This document shows, one piece after another, positions 18,053-25,736 of a DNA stretch of 64,000 nucleotides (position 1 is its first letter; the number at the start of each line of letters is the position of its first letter). The notes beneath the pieces are model-generated. The model was not told the DNA's origin. It did no database searches and was given only the letters and a program-made list of their open reading frames with translations. Origin of the DNA: Vibrio rhodolitus. Lineage in GTDB: Bacteria; Pseudomonadota; Gammaproteobacteria; Enterobacterales; Vibrionaceae. The position numbers and the translations under genes were made by a program. The DNA lies in NCBI RefSeq assembly GCF_003350325.1, contig NZ_QLYZ01000015.1, positions 1-64,000 of the forward strand. The letters are read 5' to 3'.

Positions 18053-18064
18053 CCCGGAGCGAAA

Positions 18065-18961
18065 TTAATCGCGAATTGAGTGTTTCGAGCGTTTTTCAAT
18101 CGCCTTAATCAGCGCCGAGTGATCCCATTCATCGCCGCCTAGCGCTGCACAATCTTCAAATAGCTCTTGCGCCGTTGCCGTGTTTGGCAGAGCCACTCCC
18201 AGCTCACGCGCGCCAGTCAGCGCTAAATCCAAATCTTTCTGGTGCAACGCAATTCTAAAGCCCGGGTCAAATGTACCTGCAATCATTCGCTCGCCATGCA
18301 CTTCTAAGATTTTTGATGTGGCAAAACCGCCCAATAGCGCCTGACGAACACGAGCTGGATCAGCCCCTGCTTTAGAAGCGAATACCAGCGCTTCAGACAC
18401 GGCTTCGATATTGAGTGCAACGATGATCTGATTCGCGACTTTACACGTTTGCCCTGCACCATTATCGCCAACCAAAGTGATGTTTTTACCCATCACTTCA
18501 AACAGCGGACGAGCCTGATCGAAAGCCTCCTGAGAACCACCAGCCATAATGCTTAAAGTAGCGTTAACCGCGCCGACTTCACCACCAGAAACTGGAGCAT
18601 CAATATATTGAGCACCACTTTCGTTGATACGCGCAGCAAAAGCTTTAGTTGCCATCGGAGAAATTGAGCTCATGTCGATAACCAATTTGCTTGAGGCTCC
18701 ACCAGCATTTAAGCCTGCTTCTACACCTTTATTGCCAAATAGTACATCTTCTACTTGCGGCGTATTGGGTACCATCAAGATAACCGCATCCGCCAGTTGC
18801 GTTGCTTCCTCAACAGAATGAGTAACCACAGCCCCAGCAGCCACTAAATCTGCTGGCGCTGGATTGAAGTGGTCAGACAGTACAATTTCATACCCGGCTT
18901 TTTGCAGGTTAGCCGCCATAGGTCTGCCCATGATTCCAGTACCGATAAATGCAATTTTCAT
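18065..18961 (-). CDS. glxR: Tartronate semialdehyde reductase
   Basis: Reduces tartronate semialdehyde, made by Gcl, to D-glycerate. It belongs to the beta-hydroxyacid dehydrogenase family. The N-terminal nucleotide-binding motif IGTGIMGRPMAANL, the substrate loop DAPVSGGEVGA near residue 122 and the GQTCKVANQIIVALN helix with the catalytic lysine near residue 171 are visible. I choose the ATG at 18961, with GGAG nine bases before it; in-frame ATGs at 18976 and a frame opening at 19009 are alternatives that add five or sixteen residues. 298 residues. It follows hyi with about 48 bases between, in the gcl-hyi-glxR operon. Confidence 0.92.
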   Translation of the reverse strand: MKIAFIGTGIMGRPMAANLQKAGYEIVLSDHFNPAPADLVAAGAVVTHSVEEATQLADAVILMVPNTPQVEDVLFGNKGVEAGLNAGGASSKLVIDMSSISPMATKAFAARINESGAQYIDAPVSGGEVGAVNATLSIMAGGSQEAFDQARPLFEVMGKNITLVGDNGAGQTCKVANQIIVALNIEAVSEALVFASKAGADPARVRQALLGGFATSKILEVHGERMIAGTFDPGFRIALHQKDLDLALTGARELGVALPNTATAQELFEDCAALGGDEWDHSALIKAIEKRSKHSIRD

Positions 18962-19009
18962 TTGTTTGTTCTCCATAACTTCGCCCTTTATGAATGGGCA
19001 ACTCCGCAA

Positions 19010-19786
19010 TTAGCGGTATAGGTTTAGCCAATCTAGGCCTTCTAATGTGGTGGTTTTCGGCTTGTACTCGCACCCGATCCAACCTTGGTAACCAAGCTCA
19101 TCCAAATGCTTCAGTACAAATGGGTAGTTAATTTCCCCGGTACCTGGCTCATGACGCCCTGGGTTATCAGCCAGTTGTACATGCGCGATTTGTGCAATAT
19201 TGGCACTCATCGTTGGCGCAAGATCACCTTCCATAATCTGCATGTGGTAGATATCGTATTGAATAAACAGGTTATCGCTGCCTACCTCCTGAATAACGCT
19301 CTTCGCTTGCTCGGTGGTATTGAGAAAGAAACCTGGAATGTCGCGAGTATTAATCGCCTCAATCACTAGGCGAATGCCCGCTTTTTTCAACGTTTGCGCC
19401 GCATAACGTAGGTTCTCAACAAACGTCGCGTGCGCTTCGCTGGTACTGACGCCTTGTGGCACAATACCTGCCAAACAGTTTATTTGGCTGTTCCCTAACA
19501 CTTGGGCATAAGTGATGGCTTGAGCTACACCCGCTTTAAATTCTTCACGGCGGTTTGGATCAACCGCAATCCCACGCTCACCCGCTTCCCAATCTCCTGC
19601 AGGCAAGTTAAACAACACTTGGGTAAGTTGGTTATCATCCAGCTTCTGTTTGATCTGCTCTGGTGTCAGCGCATATGGAAATAGGTACTCCACACCCGTG
19701 AATCCCGCTTTTGCCGCTGCTGCAAAACGGTCAACAAAGTCGAGCTCGGTAAACAGCATGGATAAATTTGCTGCAAATTTTGCCAT
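19010..19786 (-). CDS. hyi: Hydroxypyruvate isomerase
   Basis: Interconverts hydroxypyruvate and tartronate semialdehyde beside Gcl and GlxR. It is a xylose-isomerase-like TIM barrel. Family segments include MLFTELDFVDRFAAAAKAGF at the N-terminus, GYGVEYLFPY-like GVEYLFPY near residue 31, and the C-terminal GTGEINYPFVLKHLDELGYQG and IGCEYKP motifs with metal ligands. 258 residues, as expected. The ATG at 19786 follows AAGGAT. It lies between gcl and glxR in one direction with short spacers. Confidence 0.93.
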   Translation of the reverse strand: MAKFAANLSMLFTELDFVDRFAAAAKAGFTGVEYLFPYALTPEQIKQKLDDNQLTQVLFNLPAGDWEAGERGIAVDPNRREEFKAGVAQAITYAQVLGNSQINCLAGIVPQGVSTSEAHATFVENLRYAAQTLKKAGIRLVIEAINTRDIPGFFLNTTEQAKSVIQEVGSDNLFIQYDIYHMQIMEGDLAPTMSANIAQIAHVQLADNPGRHEPGTGEINYPFVLKHLDELGYQGWIGCEYKPKTTTLEGLDWLNLYR

Positions 19787-19866
19787 TTTGATATCCTTAT
19801 TCTGGTCTGTCAGCACCCAAGCCCTTTAGGAAAATAAGACTGGGCTTAAGTGCTTAACAATGGAAC

Positions 19867-21642
19867 TTACTGGTTGTGAGCAAGTGCTGTTGGCGCATCG
19901 GCAATGCTTTCTGCTAGCGCTTCAAACTCATTAATCGAGTCAATCTCAACACCCATCGCGATATTGGTTACCCGCTCCAGCATCACTTCCACTACAACAG
20001 GAACTTGATGTTTTTTCATCAGCTCTTTCGCTTGAGCAAATGCCGCTTGCATTTGTTCTGGGTCAGTGACTCGAATCGCTTTACAGCCTAATCCCTCAAC
20101 CACAGTGACGTGATCAACCCCATAGCCTTCTAGTTCTGGCGCGTTTTGGTTATCAAACGCAAGCTGCACACAATAATCGATATCAAACTGACGCTGCGCT
20201 TGACGGATAAGCCCTAGGTAAGAGTTGTTCACCAGTACATGGATATATGGCAAGTTAAACTGTGCGCCTACGGCTAGCTCTTCAATCATAAATTGGAAAT
20301 CATAGTCTCCAGATATCGCCACGATATCGCGATTAGGATCGGCAGCTCTCACACCTAAAGCGGCTGGCGTTGTCCAACCAAGAGGACCTGCTTGACCACA
20401 GTTGATCCAATTACGTGCTTGATATACGTGCAGGAACTGAGCGGCGGCAATTTGCGACAAACCAATGGTGCTGACATAACAGGTCTCACGACCAAACGCC
20501 TTGTTCATCTCTTCATACACTCGCATTGGCTTAATCGGTGCATCTTGATAATGCGTTTTGCGCAGCATAGTAGCTTTACGCTGCTGACACTCTCCTACCC
20601 AAGTGCTTCGTTCAGGTAGTTTGCCTGCCGCTTGCCATTCGCGAGCCACTTCGACTAGTAATTCCAGTGCCGCTTTCGCATCCGAAACAATGCCAAGATC
20701 GGGACAGAACACACGACCAATTTGAGTTGGTTCAATGTCGACATGCACAAATTTACGTCCTTTGGTGTACACATCCAGTGAACCTGTATGTCGGTTTGCC
20801 CAACGGTTACCAATGCCAAAGACAAAATCTGATTCTAGTAGTGTTGCGTTGCCATAACGATGAGCGGTTTGTAAACCAACCATCCCCGCCATCAATTCGT
20901 GATCATCGGCGATTGAGCCCCACCCCATTAGTGTTGGAATAACGGGCACACCAGTTATTTCAGCGAACTGCTGCAGCAGCGCCTCGGCCCCTGCATTGAT
21001 AACGCCACCACCTGAGACAATGATCGGATTCGCCGATTCACACATCATCGCCATTGCTTTTTCAACTTGGGCGCGAGTCGCTTTGGGTTGATACGGCTCT
21101 AGTGGTTCATAAGTATCGATATCAAATTCAATTTCTGTCAGTTGCACATCTAGCGGCAGGTCAATCAATACCGGTCCCGGGCGTCCTGAGCGCATTAGAT
21201 GAAATGCATGTTGAAATGCTCGTGGTACCTGAGCCGGTTCGAGTACCGTCGTTGCCCATTTGGTGACAGGTTTGGCAATAGACTCGATATCTACAGCCTG
21301 AAAATCCTCTTTATGTAAACGAGCAGTTGGCGCTTGACCAGTAATACATAAGATAGGAATTGAATCTGCAGACGCAGAATATAGACCAGTGATCATATCG
21401 GTACCGGCAGGGCCTGAAGTTCCGATACACACGCCAATGTTATCCTGTTTTGTACGGGTGTAACCTTCTGCCATGTGGGATGCACCTTCAACATGACGCG
21501 CAAGCACATGATCAATGCCACCGAGCTTTTTCATCGCGGCATACATAGGATTAATAGCCGCCCCAGGAACACCAAAGGCAATATCTACACCTTCCTTTTT
21601 TAGAACTTCAACTGCGGCTTCTATTGCCTTCATCTTTGCCAT
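19867..21642 (-). CDS. gcl: Glyoxylate carboligase
   Basis: Thiamine-diphosphate enzyme that condenses two glyoxylate molecules to tartronate semialdehyde and CO2. The hallmark of glyoxylate carboligase is seen directly: valine at residue 51 ([14 protein letters not shown]) replaces the glutamate that other ThDP enzymes use. The ThDP/Mg motif GDYDFQF...NNSYLGL lies near residues 445-480. 591 residues, as in E. coli (593). The ATG at 21642 follows GGAGGT; the frame extends four codons further. It heads the gcl-hyi-glxR operon, and a perfect ATTGTATACAAT palindrome sits 17 bases upstream of the start codon. Confidence 0.96.
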   Translation of the reverse strand: MAKMKAIEAAVEVLKKEGVDIAFGVPGAAINPMYAAMKKLGGIDHVLARHVEGASHMAEGYTRTKQDNIGVCIGTSGPAGTDMITGLYSASADSIPILCITGQAPTARLHKEDFQAVDIESIAKPVTKWATTVLEPAQVPRAFQHAFHLMRSGRPGPVLIDLPLDVQLTEIEFDIDTYEPLEPYQPKATRAQVEKAMAMMCESANPIIVSGGGVINAGAEALLQQFAEITGVPVIPTLMGWGSIADDHELMAGMVGLQTAHRYGNATLLESDFVFGIGNRWANRHTGSLDVYTKGRKFVHVDIEPTQIGRVFCPDLGIVSDAKAALELLVEVAREWQAAGKLPERSTWVGECQQRKATMLRKTHYQDAPIKPMRVYEEMNKAFGRETCYVSTIGLSQIAAAQFLHVYQARNWINCGQAGPLGWTTPAALGVRAADPNRDIVAISGDYDFQFMIEELAVGAQFNLPYIHVLVNNSYLGLIRQAQRQFDIDYCVQLAFDNQNAPELEGYGVDHVTVVEGLGCKAIRVTDPEQMQAAFAQAKELMKKHQVPVVVEVMLERVTNIAMGVEIDSINEFEALAESIADAPTALAHNQ

Positions 21643-21658
21643 GCTAACCTCCATTTAG

Positions 21659-21670
21659 ATTGTATACAAT
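21659..21670. promoter_or_regulatory. Perfect ATTGTATACAAT palindrome before gcl
   Basis: Identical to the 12-base palindrome before puuE. It is only 17 bases from the gcl start codon, overlapping the likely transcription start or early leader, which suits repression. Confidence 0.7.
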
Positions 21671-21805
21671 TCAAAGATACTTTGTGTACTATGAACCAAA
21701 ATGGAAAATTATCAACCCCAAAAAGCAACATTTTTACAACATCAACCAACTACAAAAACCCATCAACGAGCCTTAAAAGCCAAGAAATCATTGCTTTATA
21801 TAAAA

Positions 21806-21823
21806 TATCTTGACGTAAAATTA
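21806..21823. promoter_or_regulatory. MarR-type site between gcl and aceB
   Basis: TATCTTGACGTAAAATTA matches 15 of 18 positions of the pecM-proximal site; the left half and centre are intact and the right half is weaker. Confidence 0.45.
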
Positions 21824-21913
21824 TTTTACCGAACGCACAAATGATAAATATTTGTTAAATAACCTTTGATTGTTTACATGAATTGCAATATAAGTATTCG
21901 TGAACAAATAACT

Positions 21914-21923
21914 TTGTACACAA
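21914..21923. promoter_or_regulatory. TTGTACACAA site before aceB
   Basis: On the minus strand this reads TTGTGTACAA, one base different from TTGTATACAA. It is 33 bases upstream of the aceB start. Confidence 0.5.
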
Positions 21924-21955
21924 AATCATTCGATATTGTTTAAAGGAGACAAACA

Positions 21956-23575
21956 ATGAGTCTGAACGATGTAGCAGAAAGAGAGAAAACCGCTTGTCTA
22001 CACGTGGTCGGTAATATGGATAACCCCGAGTATTCAAGCATTCTAACCAAAGAAGCACTCTCTTTTTTAACCAAACTTGTCAAAGAATTTGCCCCACGAC
22101 GAGATGCCTTGCTGCAAACTCGCGAACTACAACAACAAAGCTATGATGCGGGTCAATTACCTAACTTTCGCTCGGATACACGTGCAATTCGAGAAGATAA
22201 AAACTGGAAAATCGCTCCACCCCCCACAGCACTGATGGATCGCCGTGTCGAGATCACTGGACCTGTAGAACGCAAAATGGTCATCAATGCGCTAAATTCC
22301 GGAGCGAAAGTCTTTATGTGCTGTTTTGAGGATGCCTCAGCGCCGACGTGGGATAACATGATCCAAGGACAGATCAATTTACGTGATGCCAATGCCGGCA
22401 CGATCAGTTACTACGATCAAAGCAAAGATAAACACTATCAATTAAGTGACGATCCAGCCCTATTGATTGCTCGTCCAAGAGGACTGCATCTGCCAGAGAA
22501 GTCGATTCAATACCAAGATCAGCCGATCCCTGGTTGTTTAATGGACTTTGCCCTCTATTTCTATCACAACTACCTGACGCGTGCTGAGCAAGGGCTTGGA
22601 GTCTACTACTACATCCCTAAACTCGAGTCGATGGAAGAATCTCAGTGGTGGGATGATGTCTTCTCCTTCACCGAAGAATATTTTGGCGTGCAGGTTGGTA
22701 CGATTCGCGCGACGGTACTGATTGAAACCCTTCCTGCTGTCTTCCAGATGGATGAGATACTTTATGCGATGCGTGACCATATTGTCGCTATGAACTGCGG
22801 TCGCTGGGACTATATTTTCAGCTACATCAAAACCCTCAAAAACCATCCTGATCGCATCCTGCCCGATCGCCATCTAGTCGGAATGGACAAAGAGTTTCTC
22901 AACGCATACAGCCAATTGCTGGTGCGCACCTGCCATCAACGAGGGGCACTGGCAATGGGTGGCATGTCTGCCTTCATCCCTAGCAAAGACCCCGCTGAAA
23001 TGGCGAAAGTGACCGCCAAAGTGATCGAAGATAAGGAGCGCGAATCCAACAATGGTCACGATGGGACTTGGGTCGCTCATCCCGCTTTGGTCGATTTAGC
23101 CATGTCTGTGTTTGAGAAAAACCTCTCTGGTAAACCCAACCAACTCGACTTTGTTAGCCCAGAGCACGAAATCACGGCAGAGCTATTGCTCAAGCCTTGT
23201 GAAGGCAGTCGTGATGAGGCAGGCGTGCGTAAGAACATTCGCATTGCTCTTTACTATATTGAAGCGTGGATCCGCGGATATGGCTGCGTACCCATCTATG
23301 GTTTGATGGAAGATGCCGCCACAGCAGAAATCTCTCGCGCCAACATTTGGCAATGGATCCACCATAGTGTTGTTTTGGATGATGGACAAACCTTCACCAA
23401 GCAACTATTCCAACAATGGTTATATCAAGAACTGAACACAATCAAACAGGAAGTGGGCGATACTCGATATGCTGAAGGCCGCTTTGAACAAACTGCTGAC
23501 CTTTTCTTCGAGCTGTCGACAGCAAAAGAGTTCGCCACCTTCCTGACCTTACCTAGCTATCAGTTACTCAATTGA
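21956..23575 (+). CDS. aceB: Malate synthase A
   Basis: Condenses glyoxylate with acetyl-CoA to malate, giving the glyoxylate made by purine breakdown a second outlet beside Gcl. Isoform A family motifs are clear: RPRGLHLPEK near residue 173, MNCGRWDYIFSYIKTL near 280 and the DGTWVAHPAL segment near 370. 539 residues, a normal AceB length. The ATG follows AAAGGAGA. No aceA (isocitrate lyase) gene is adjacent, and the gene is divergent from gcl with shared operator sequences, so this copy appears devoted to purine-derived glyoxylate. This role is inferred from context. Confidence 0.94.
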   Translation: MSLNDVAEREKTACLHVVGNMDNPEYSSILTKEALSFLTKLVKEFAPRRDALLQTRELQQQSYDAGQLPNFRSDTRAIREDKNWKIAPPPTALMDRRVEITGPVERKMVINALNSGAKVFMCCFEDASAPTWDNMIQGQINLRDANAGTISYYDQSKDKHYQLSDDPALLIARPRGLHLPEKSIQYQDQPIPGCLMDFALYFYHNYLTRAEQGLGVYYYIPKLESMEESQWWDDVFSFTEEYFGVQVGTIRATVLIETLPAVFQMDEILYAMRDHIVAMNCGRWDYIFSYIKTLKNHPDRILPDRHLVGMDKEFLNAYSQLLVRTCHQRGALAMGGMSAFIPSKDPAEMAKVTAKVIEDKERESNNGHDGTWVAHPALVDLAMSVFEKNLSGKPNQLDFVSPEHEITAELLLKPCEGSRDEAGVRKNIRIALYYIEAWIRGYGCVPIYGLMEDAATAEISRANIWQWIHHSVVLDDGQTFTKQLFQQWLYQELNTIKQEVGDTRYAEGRFEQTADLFFELSTAKEFATFLTLPSYQLLN

Positions 23576-23638
23576 ACTGATTCATCGCGCTCTCATTTAG
23601 ATTAAAACTCTAAGAGGCGCACATTTATAGGAGATAAC

Positions 23639-24076
23639 ATGGGAAGTTTAACTCTAGAACAAGCACTCACGATTACTGACGGTACTTTTCGAGCCGCCAT
23701 TCAGAGCAGTAGCGCGCCTCTCACCGTCGCGATTCTCGACAGTGGCGGTAAACTCATCTCATTACAACGTCAAGATGGGTCAAGCATGCTGCGCCCCGAC
23801 ATCGCTATCGCGAAAGCGTGGGGAGCGCTAGCGCTCGGTTGCTCTTCGAGAAAACTCGCCCAAGATGCTGATAATCGACCAGCGTTTATCTCCGCCGTAA
23901 ATGTGTTAGCGCACGGCAATATGGTACCTGTGCCCGGGGGACTTTTGATCCGCGACGCCCAGCAAAACATTCTGGGTGCAGTTGGAGTGAGCGGCGATCT
24001 GTCCGATGTTGACGAAAGCTGTGCACTTGGCGGCATTGACCACGCTGAACTCTATAGCGATGAACTTTCTTCGTAG
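23639..24076 (+). CDS. GlcG/HbpS-family protein
   Basis: Small protein of the GlcG/HbpS (DUF336) family. The family core is visible: TVAILDSGGKLISLQRQDGSS near residue 28, RPDIAIAKAWGAL near 51 and PVPGGLLIRDAQQNILGAVGVSGD near 97. 145 residues, no signal peptide. Such genes accompany glycolate and glyoxylate operons (glcG next to malate synthase glcB), which fits its place 63 bases after aceB. The biochemical role in this setting is not established; haem binding known for HbpS should not be assumed. AGGAG precedes the ATG. Confidence 0.85.
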   Translation: MGSLTLEQALTITDGTFRAAIQSSSAPLTVAILDSGGKLISLQRQDGSSMLRPDIAIAKAWGALALGCSSRKLAQDADNRPAFISAVNVLAHGNMVPVPGGLLIRDAQQNILGAVGVSGDLSDVDESCALGGIDHAELYSDELSS

Positions 24077-24131
24077 AACGCTGCACAACTTTCGCAACGG
24101 AGTTAACCCTGTTTCACTGGTCAAAAACAAC

Positions 24132-24156
24132 AACGCCCTCAATGATTGAGGGCGTT
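24132..24156. terminator. Bidirectional terminator between glcG-like and pecS-like genes
   Basis: A perfect 11-base inverted repeat AACGCCCTCAA/TTGAGGGCGTT with a 3-base loop lies between convergent genes. T-rich sequence follows on the minus strand (GTTGTTTTT) and a shorter one on the plus strand. Confidence 0.8.
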
Positions 24157-24181
24157 ACAATTTATTCTTACATCGAAGACC

Positions 24182-24664
24182 TTACTCGTATTGAGTTAAC
24201 CAGCCTTTCAATATGGTATTCATTTGCTTCTTCTGACTTGCATTCATGCCTTTAACTAACTTAGTTTGCACAGCGGCATGCTCTTCAATAATTTGATCAA
24301 TCAAAGTAAAGCCTTTTTCTGTCAGTTCAACAGTAACACTGCGGCGATCTTCTTTGCTGTGCTCACGGCAAATTAACCCTTTCGATTCCAATTTATCTAA
24401 GCGATTGGTCATTGCACCCGAGGTAAGCATCATCGAATCAATTAACTCTGAGGGGGTTAAGCGATATGGTTTGCCACTTCGACGTAAAGACGCCAGCACG
24501 TCAAACTCACCTAGCTTAAGGTCATAGCTCTTATGCAGACGAGCGACTTCCGTTTCCATATATTTAGCGATGCGCATCAAACGACCCATGATCGCCATTG
24601 GCTCAGTTTCTAGATCCTGCTTTTCCCTTGCCCATTGTTCTACCACTCTATCGATAGCGTCCAT
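24182..24664 (-). CDS. pecS: PecS/HucR-type MarR regulator, probable urate sensor
   Basis: MarR-family winged-helix regulator with the extended N-terminal helix (DAIDRVVEQWAREK) typical of the urate-responsive branch (HucR, PecS, MftR). The residues that bind urate in HucR (Trp20, Asp73, Arg106, Arg118, from memory) have counterparts here at W11, D55, R88 and R100. The Asp-Arg-Arg spacing is exactly conserved. The DNA-binding region is GEFDVLASLRRSG...LTPSELI...TSGAMTNRLDKLE. 160 residues. The divergent neighbour is a PecM-like exporter, the classic pecS-pecM arrangement. Two matching 18-base palindromes sit in the shared promoter, with further copies at purine genes. Urate binding is inferred. 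Confidence 0.85.
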   Translation of the reverse strand: MDAIDRVVEQWAREKQDLETEPMAIMGRLMRIAKYMETEVARLHKSYDLKLGEFDVLASLRRSGKPYRLTPSELIDSMMLTSGAMTNRLDKLESKGLICREHSKEDRRSVTVELTEKGFTLIDQIIEEHAAVQTKLVKGMNASQKKQMNTILKGWLTQYE

Positions 24665-24697
24665 GAATATTCTTCTCCAGTACTAATGCTGATTGAA

Positions 24698-24715
24698 TAC
24701 CTTAACATAAAGATA
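24698..24715. promoter_or_regulatory. MarR-type operator 1, pecS side
   Basis: TACCTTAACATAAAGATA matches 16 of 18 positions of operator 2, and lies 34 bases upstream of the pecS start, suited to autoregulation. Confidence 0.7.
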
Positions 24716-24756
24716 CTTTACAAACATCGATTTTAGGCGTACCTTTGACACAAAAG

Positions 24757-24774
24757 TATCTTAACGTAAAGATA
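24757..24774. promoter_or_regulatory. MarR-type operator 2, pecM side
   Basis: TATCTTAACGTAAAGATA is an 18-base near-perfect palindrome that ends six bases before the pecM ATG. Binding here would block the leader or ribosome loading region directly. Confidence 0.75.
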
Positions 24775-24780
24775 AATACA

Positions 24781-25683
24781 ATGAATATACTACTTGCCAT
24801 GATTCCGGCGTTCTTTTGGGGAACCACGTATGCAGTAACGCAGTTTACGCTTGCTGACTGGCCCCCATTATTACTGGGTGCGATTCGCGCATTACCGGCG
24901 GGATTACTGTTGTTGGCATTTAGACCAAGCTTGCCTAAAAAGGATGACTGGAAGATTCTATTTGGTCTGGGGCTAATTAACATCGCCACCTTCTTTGGTC
25001 TGATTTTTGTTATGGCATTGACCTTACCTTCTGCAATTTCAGGGGTGGGGATGATTTCAGTGCCTGTATTTGCCATGCTGTACAACTGGCTAATCAACAA
25101 ACAGCGCCCAGGGATCATTCAATCACTGTGTGGGACTGCTTTAATTGCACTTGCATGGATGCTGTTTGATCCAAGTTCAATCAGCTTAAACCCACTTGGG
25201 CTTGGGGCAATGCTTGCCGCCATTCTTTGCATTGTGATCGGCAGCTCGATCACCAAATCTCTTGGTAACCGCATGCATTGGTGGACAGTGCTGACATGGC
25301 AACTGATTTTGGGTGGCATTATCTTGTTTATTGCCTCTAGTGTGCATGCTGTTATCGAGCCAGACAAATACCTAACTGTTGTTGAAGGTTTCTCTTCAAC
25401 CAATTTAGCCGGATTATTATGGGTGGTAGGATTAAACACTGCACTAGGTTATGGAATGTATGTATGGCTACTGCAGCGCATGTCGGTGGTGGATTTTACC
25501 TTCGGTGGGATTGCCAACCCGATTGCCGGGATACTGTCTGGCTTAGTGTTGTTGGGTGAAAGTTTTACACCTTTCCAATACAGCTTAATGATCGGCATGA
25601 TCATCATGTCTTTACTGCCGCAGGCCGTCCTCGCCATTAGACAAAATAAAACCCCACCAGCACAGGTGAAGCTGCAGCAATAA
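24781..25683 (+). CDS. pecM: PecM-like DMT-family (EamA) exporter
   Basis: Ten-segment drug/metabolite transporter with two EamA repeats. The N-terminal segment AMIPAFFWGTTYAVTQFTL and the second-repeat VVDFTFGGIANPIAGILSGLVLLGE motif are typical of the family. It is divergent from the PecS-like regulator, as pecM is in Dickeya and Agrobacterium, so the pair name is reasonable. The exported compound is unknown. The ATG at 24781 yields 300 residues and a normal first membrane segment. A TTG at 24745 in frame would place operator 2 inside the gene. No strong Shine-Dalgarno sequence precedes the ATG, so the message may be leaderless. Confidence 0.85.
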   Translation: MNILLAMIPAFFWGTTYAVTQFTLADWPPLLLGAIRALPAGLLLLAFRPSLPKKDDWKILFGLGLINIATFFGLIFVMALTLPSAISGVGMISVPVFAMLYNWLINKQRPGIIQSLCGTALIALAWMLFDPSSISLNPLGLGAMLAAILCIVIGSSITKSLGNRMHWWTVLTWQLILGGIILFIASSVHAVIEPDKYLTVVEGFSSTNLAGLLWVVGLNTALGYGMYVWLLQRMSVVDFTFGGIANPIAGILSGLVLLGESFTPFQYSLMIGMIIMSLLPQAVLAIRQNKTPPAQVKLQQ

Positions 25684-25707
25684 AGCGGCTTGTCACCGCT
25701 TTATTTT
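25681..25707. terminator. Terminator after pecM-like gene
   Basis: TAAAGCGG and CCGCTTTA form an 8-base stem around CTTGTCA, followed by TTTT. The stop codon of the exporter is part of the stem. It may also serve the convergent TolC-like gene. Confidence 0.8.
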
Positions 25708-25736
25708 CCTGCCGCCGACAAATTTCTGGACTGGCC

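Larger units (their letters stand above)
17740..18064. other. Gene-free stretch with hairpins between glxR and glxK
   Basis: No gene is seen. The region holds a GTATACAA-type site (17857-17866), a CCCGT/ACGGG pairing around 17913-17950, a very tight hairpin GGGTTT-GGT-AAACCC (18006-18020) and GTAAAAAGG/CCTTTTTAC (18026-18034 and 18044-18052). The last is just past the glxR stop on the minus strand and probably acts as its terminator. The middle portion could be a structured leader of glxK, but I recognise no known riboswitch family. Confidence 0.6.
21643..21955. promoter_or_regulatory. Divergent gcl/aceB control region
   Basis: This AT-rich divergent promoter region of 313 bases has no gene. 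It carries GTATAC-type sites at 21659-21670 and 21914-21923 (one near each gene), a weaker TTGTTTACAT at 21870-21879, and a MarR-type site at 21806-21823. The layout mirrors the puuE/uraH region. Confidence 0.7.
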
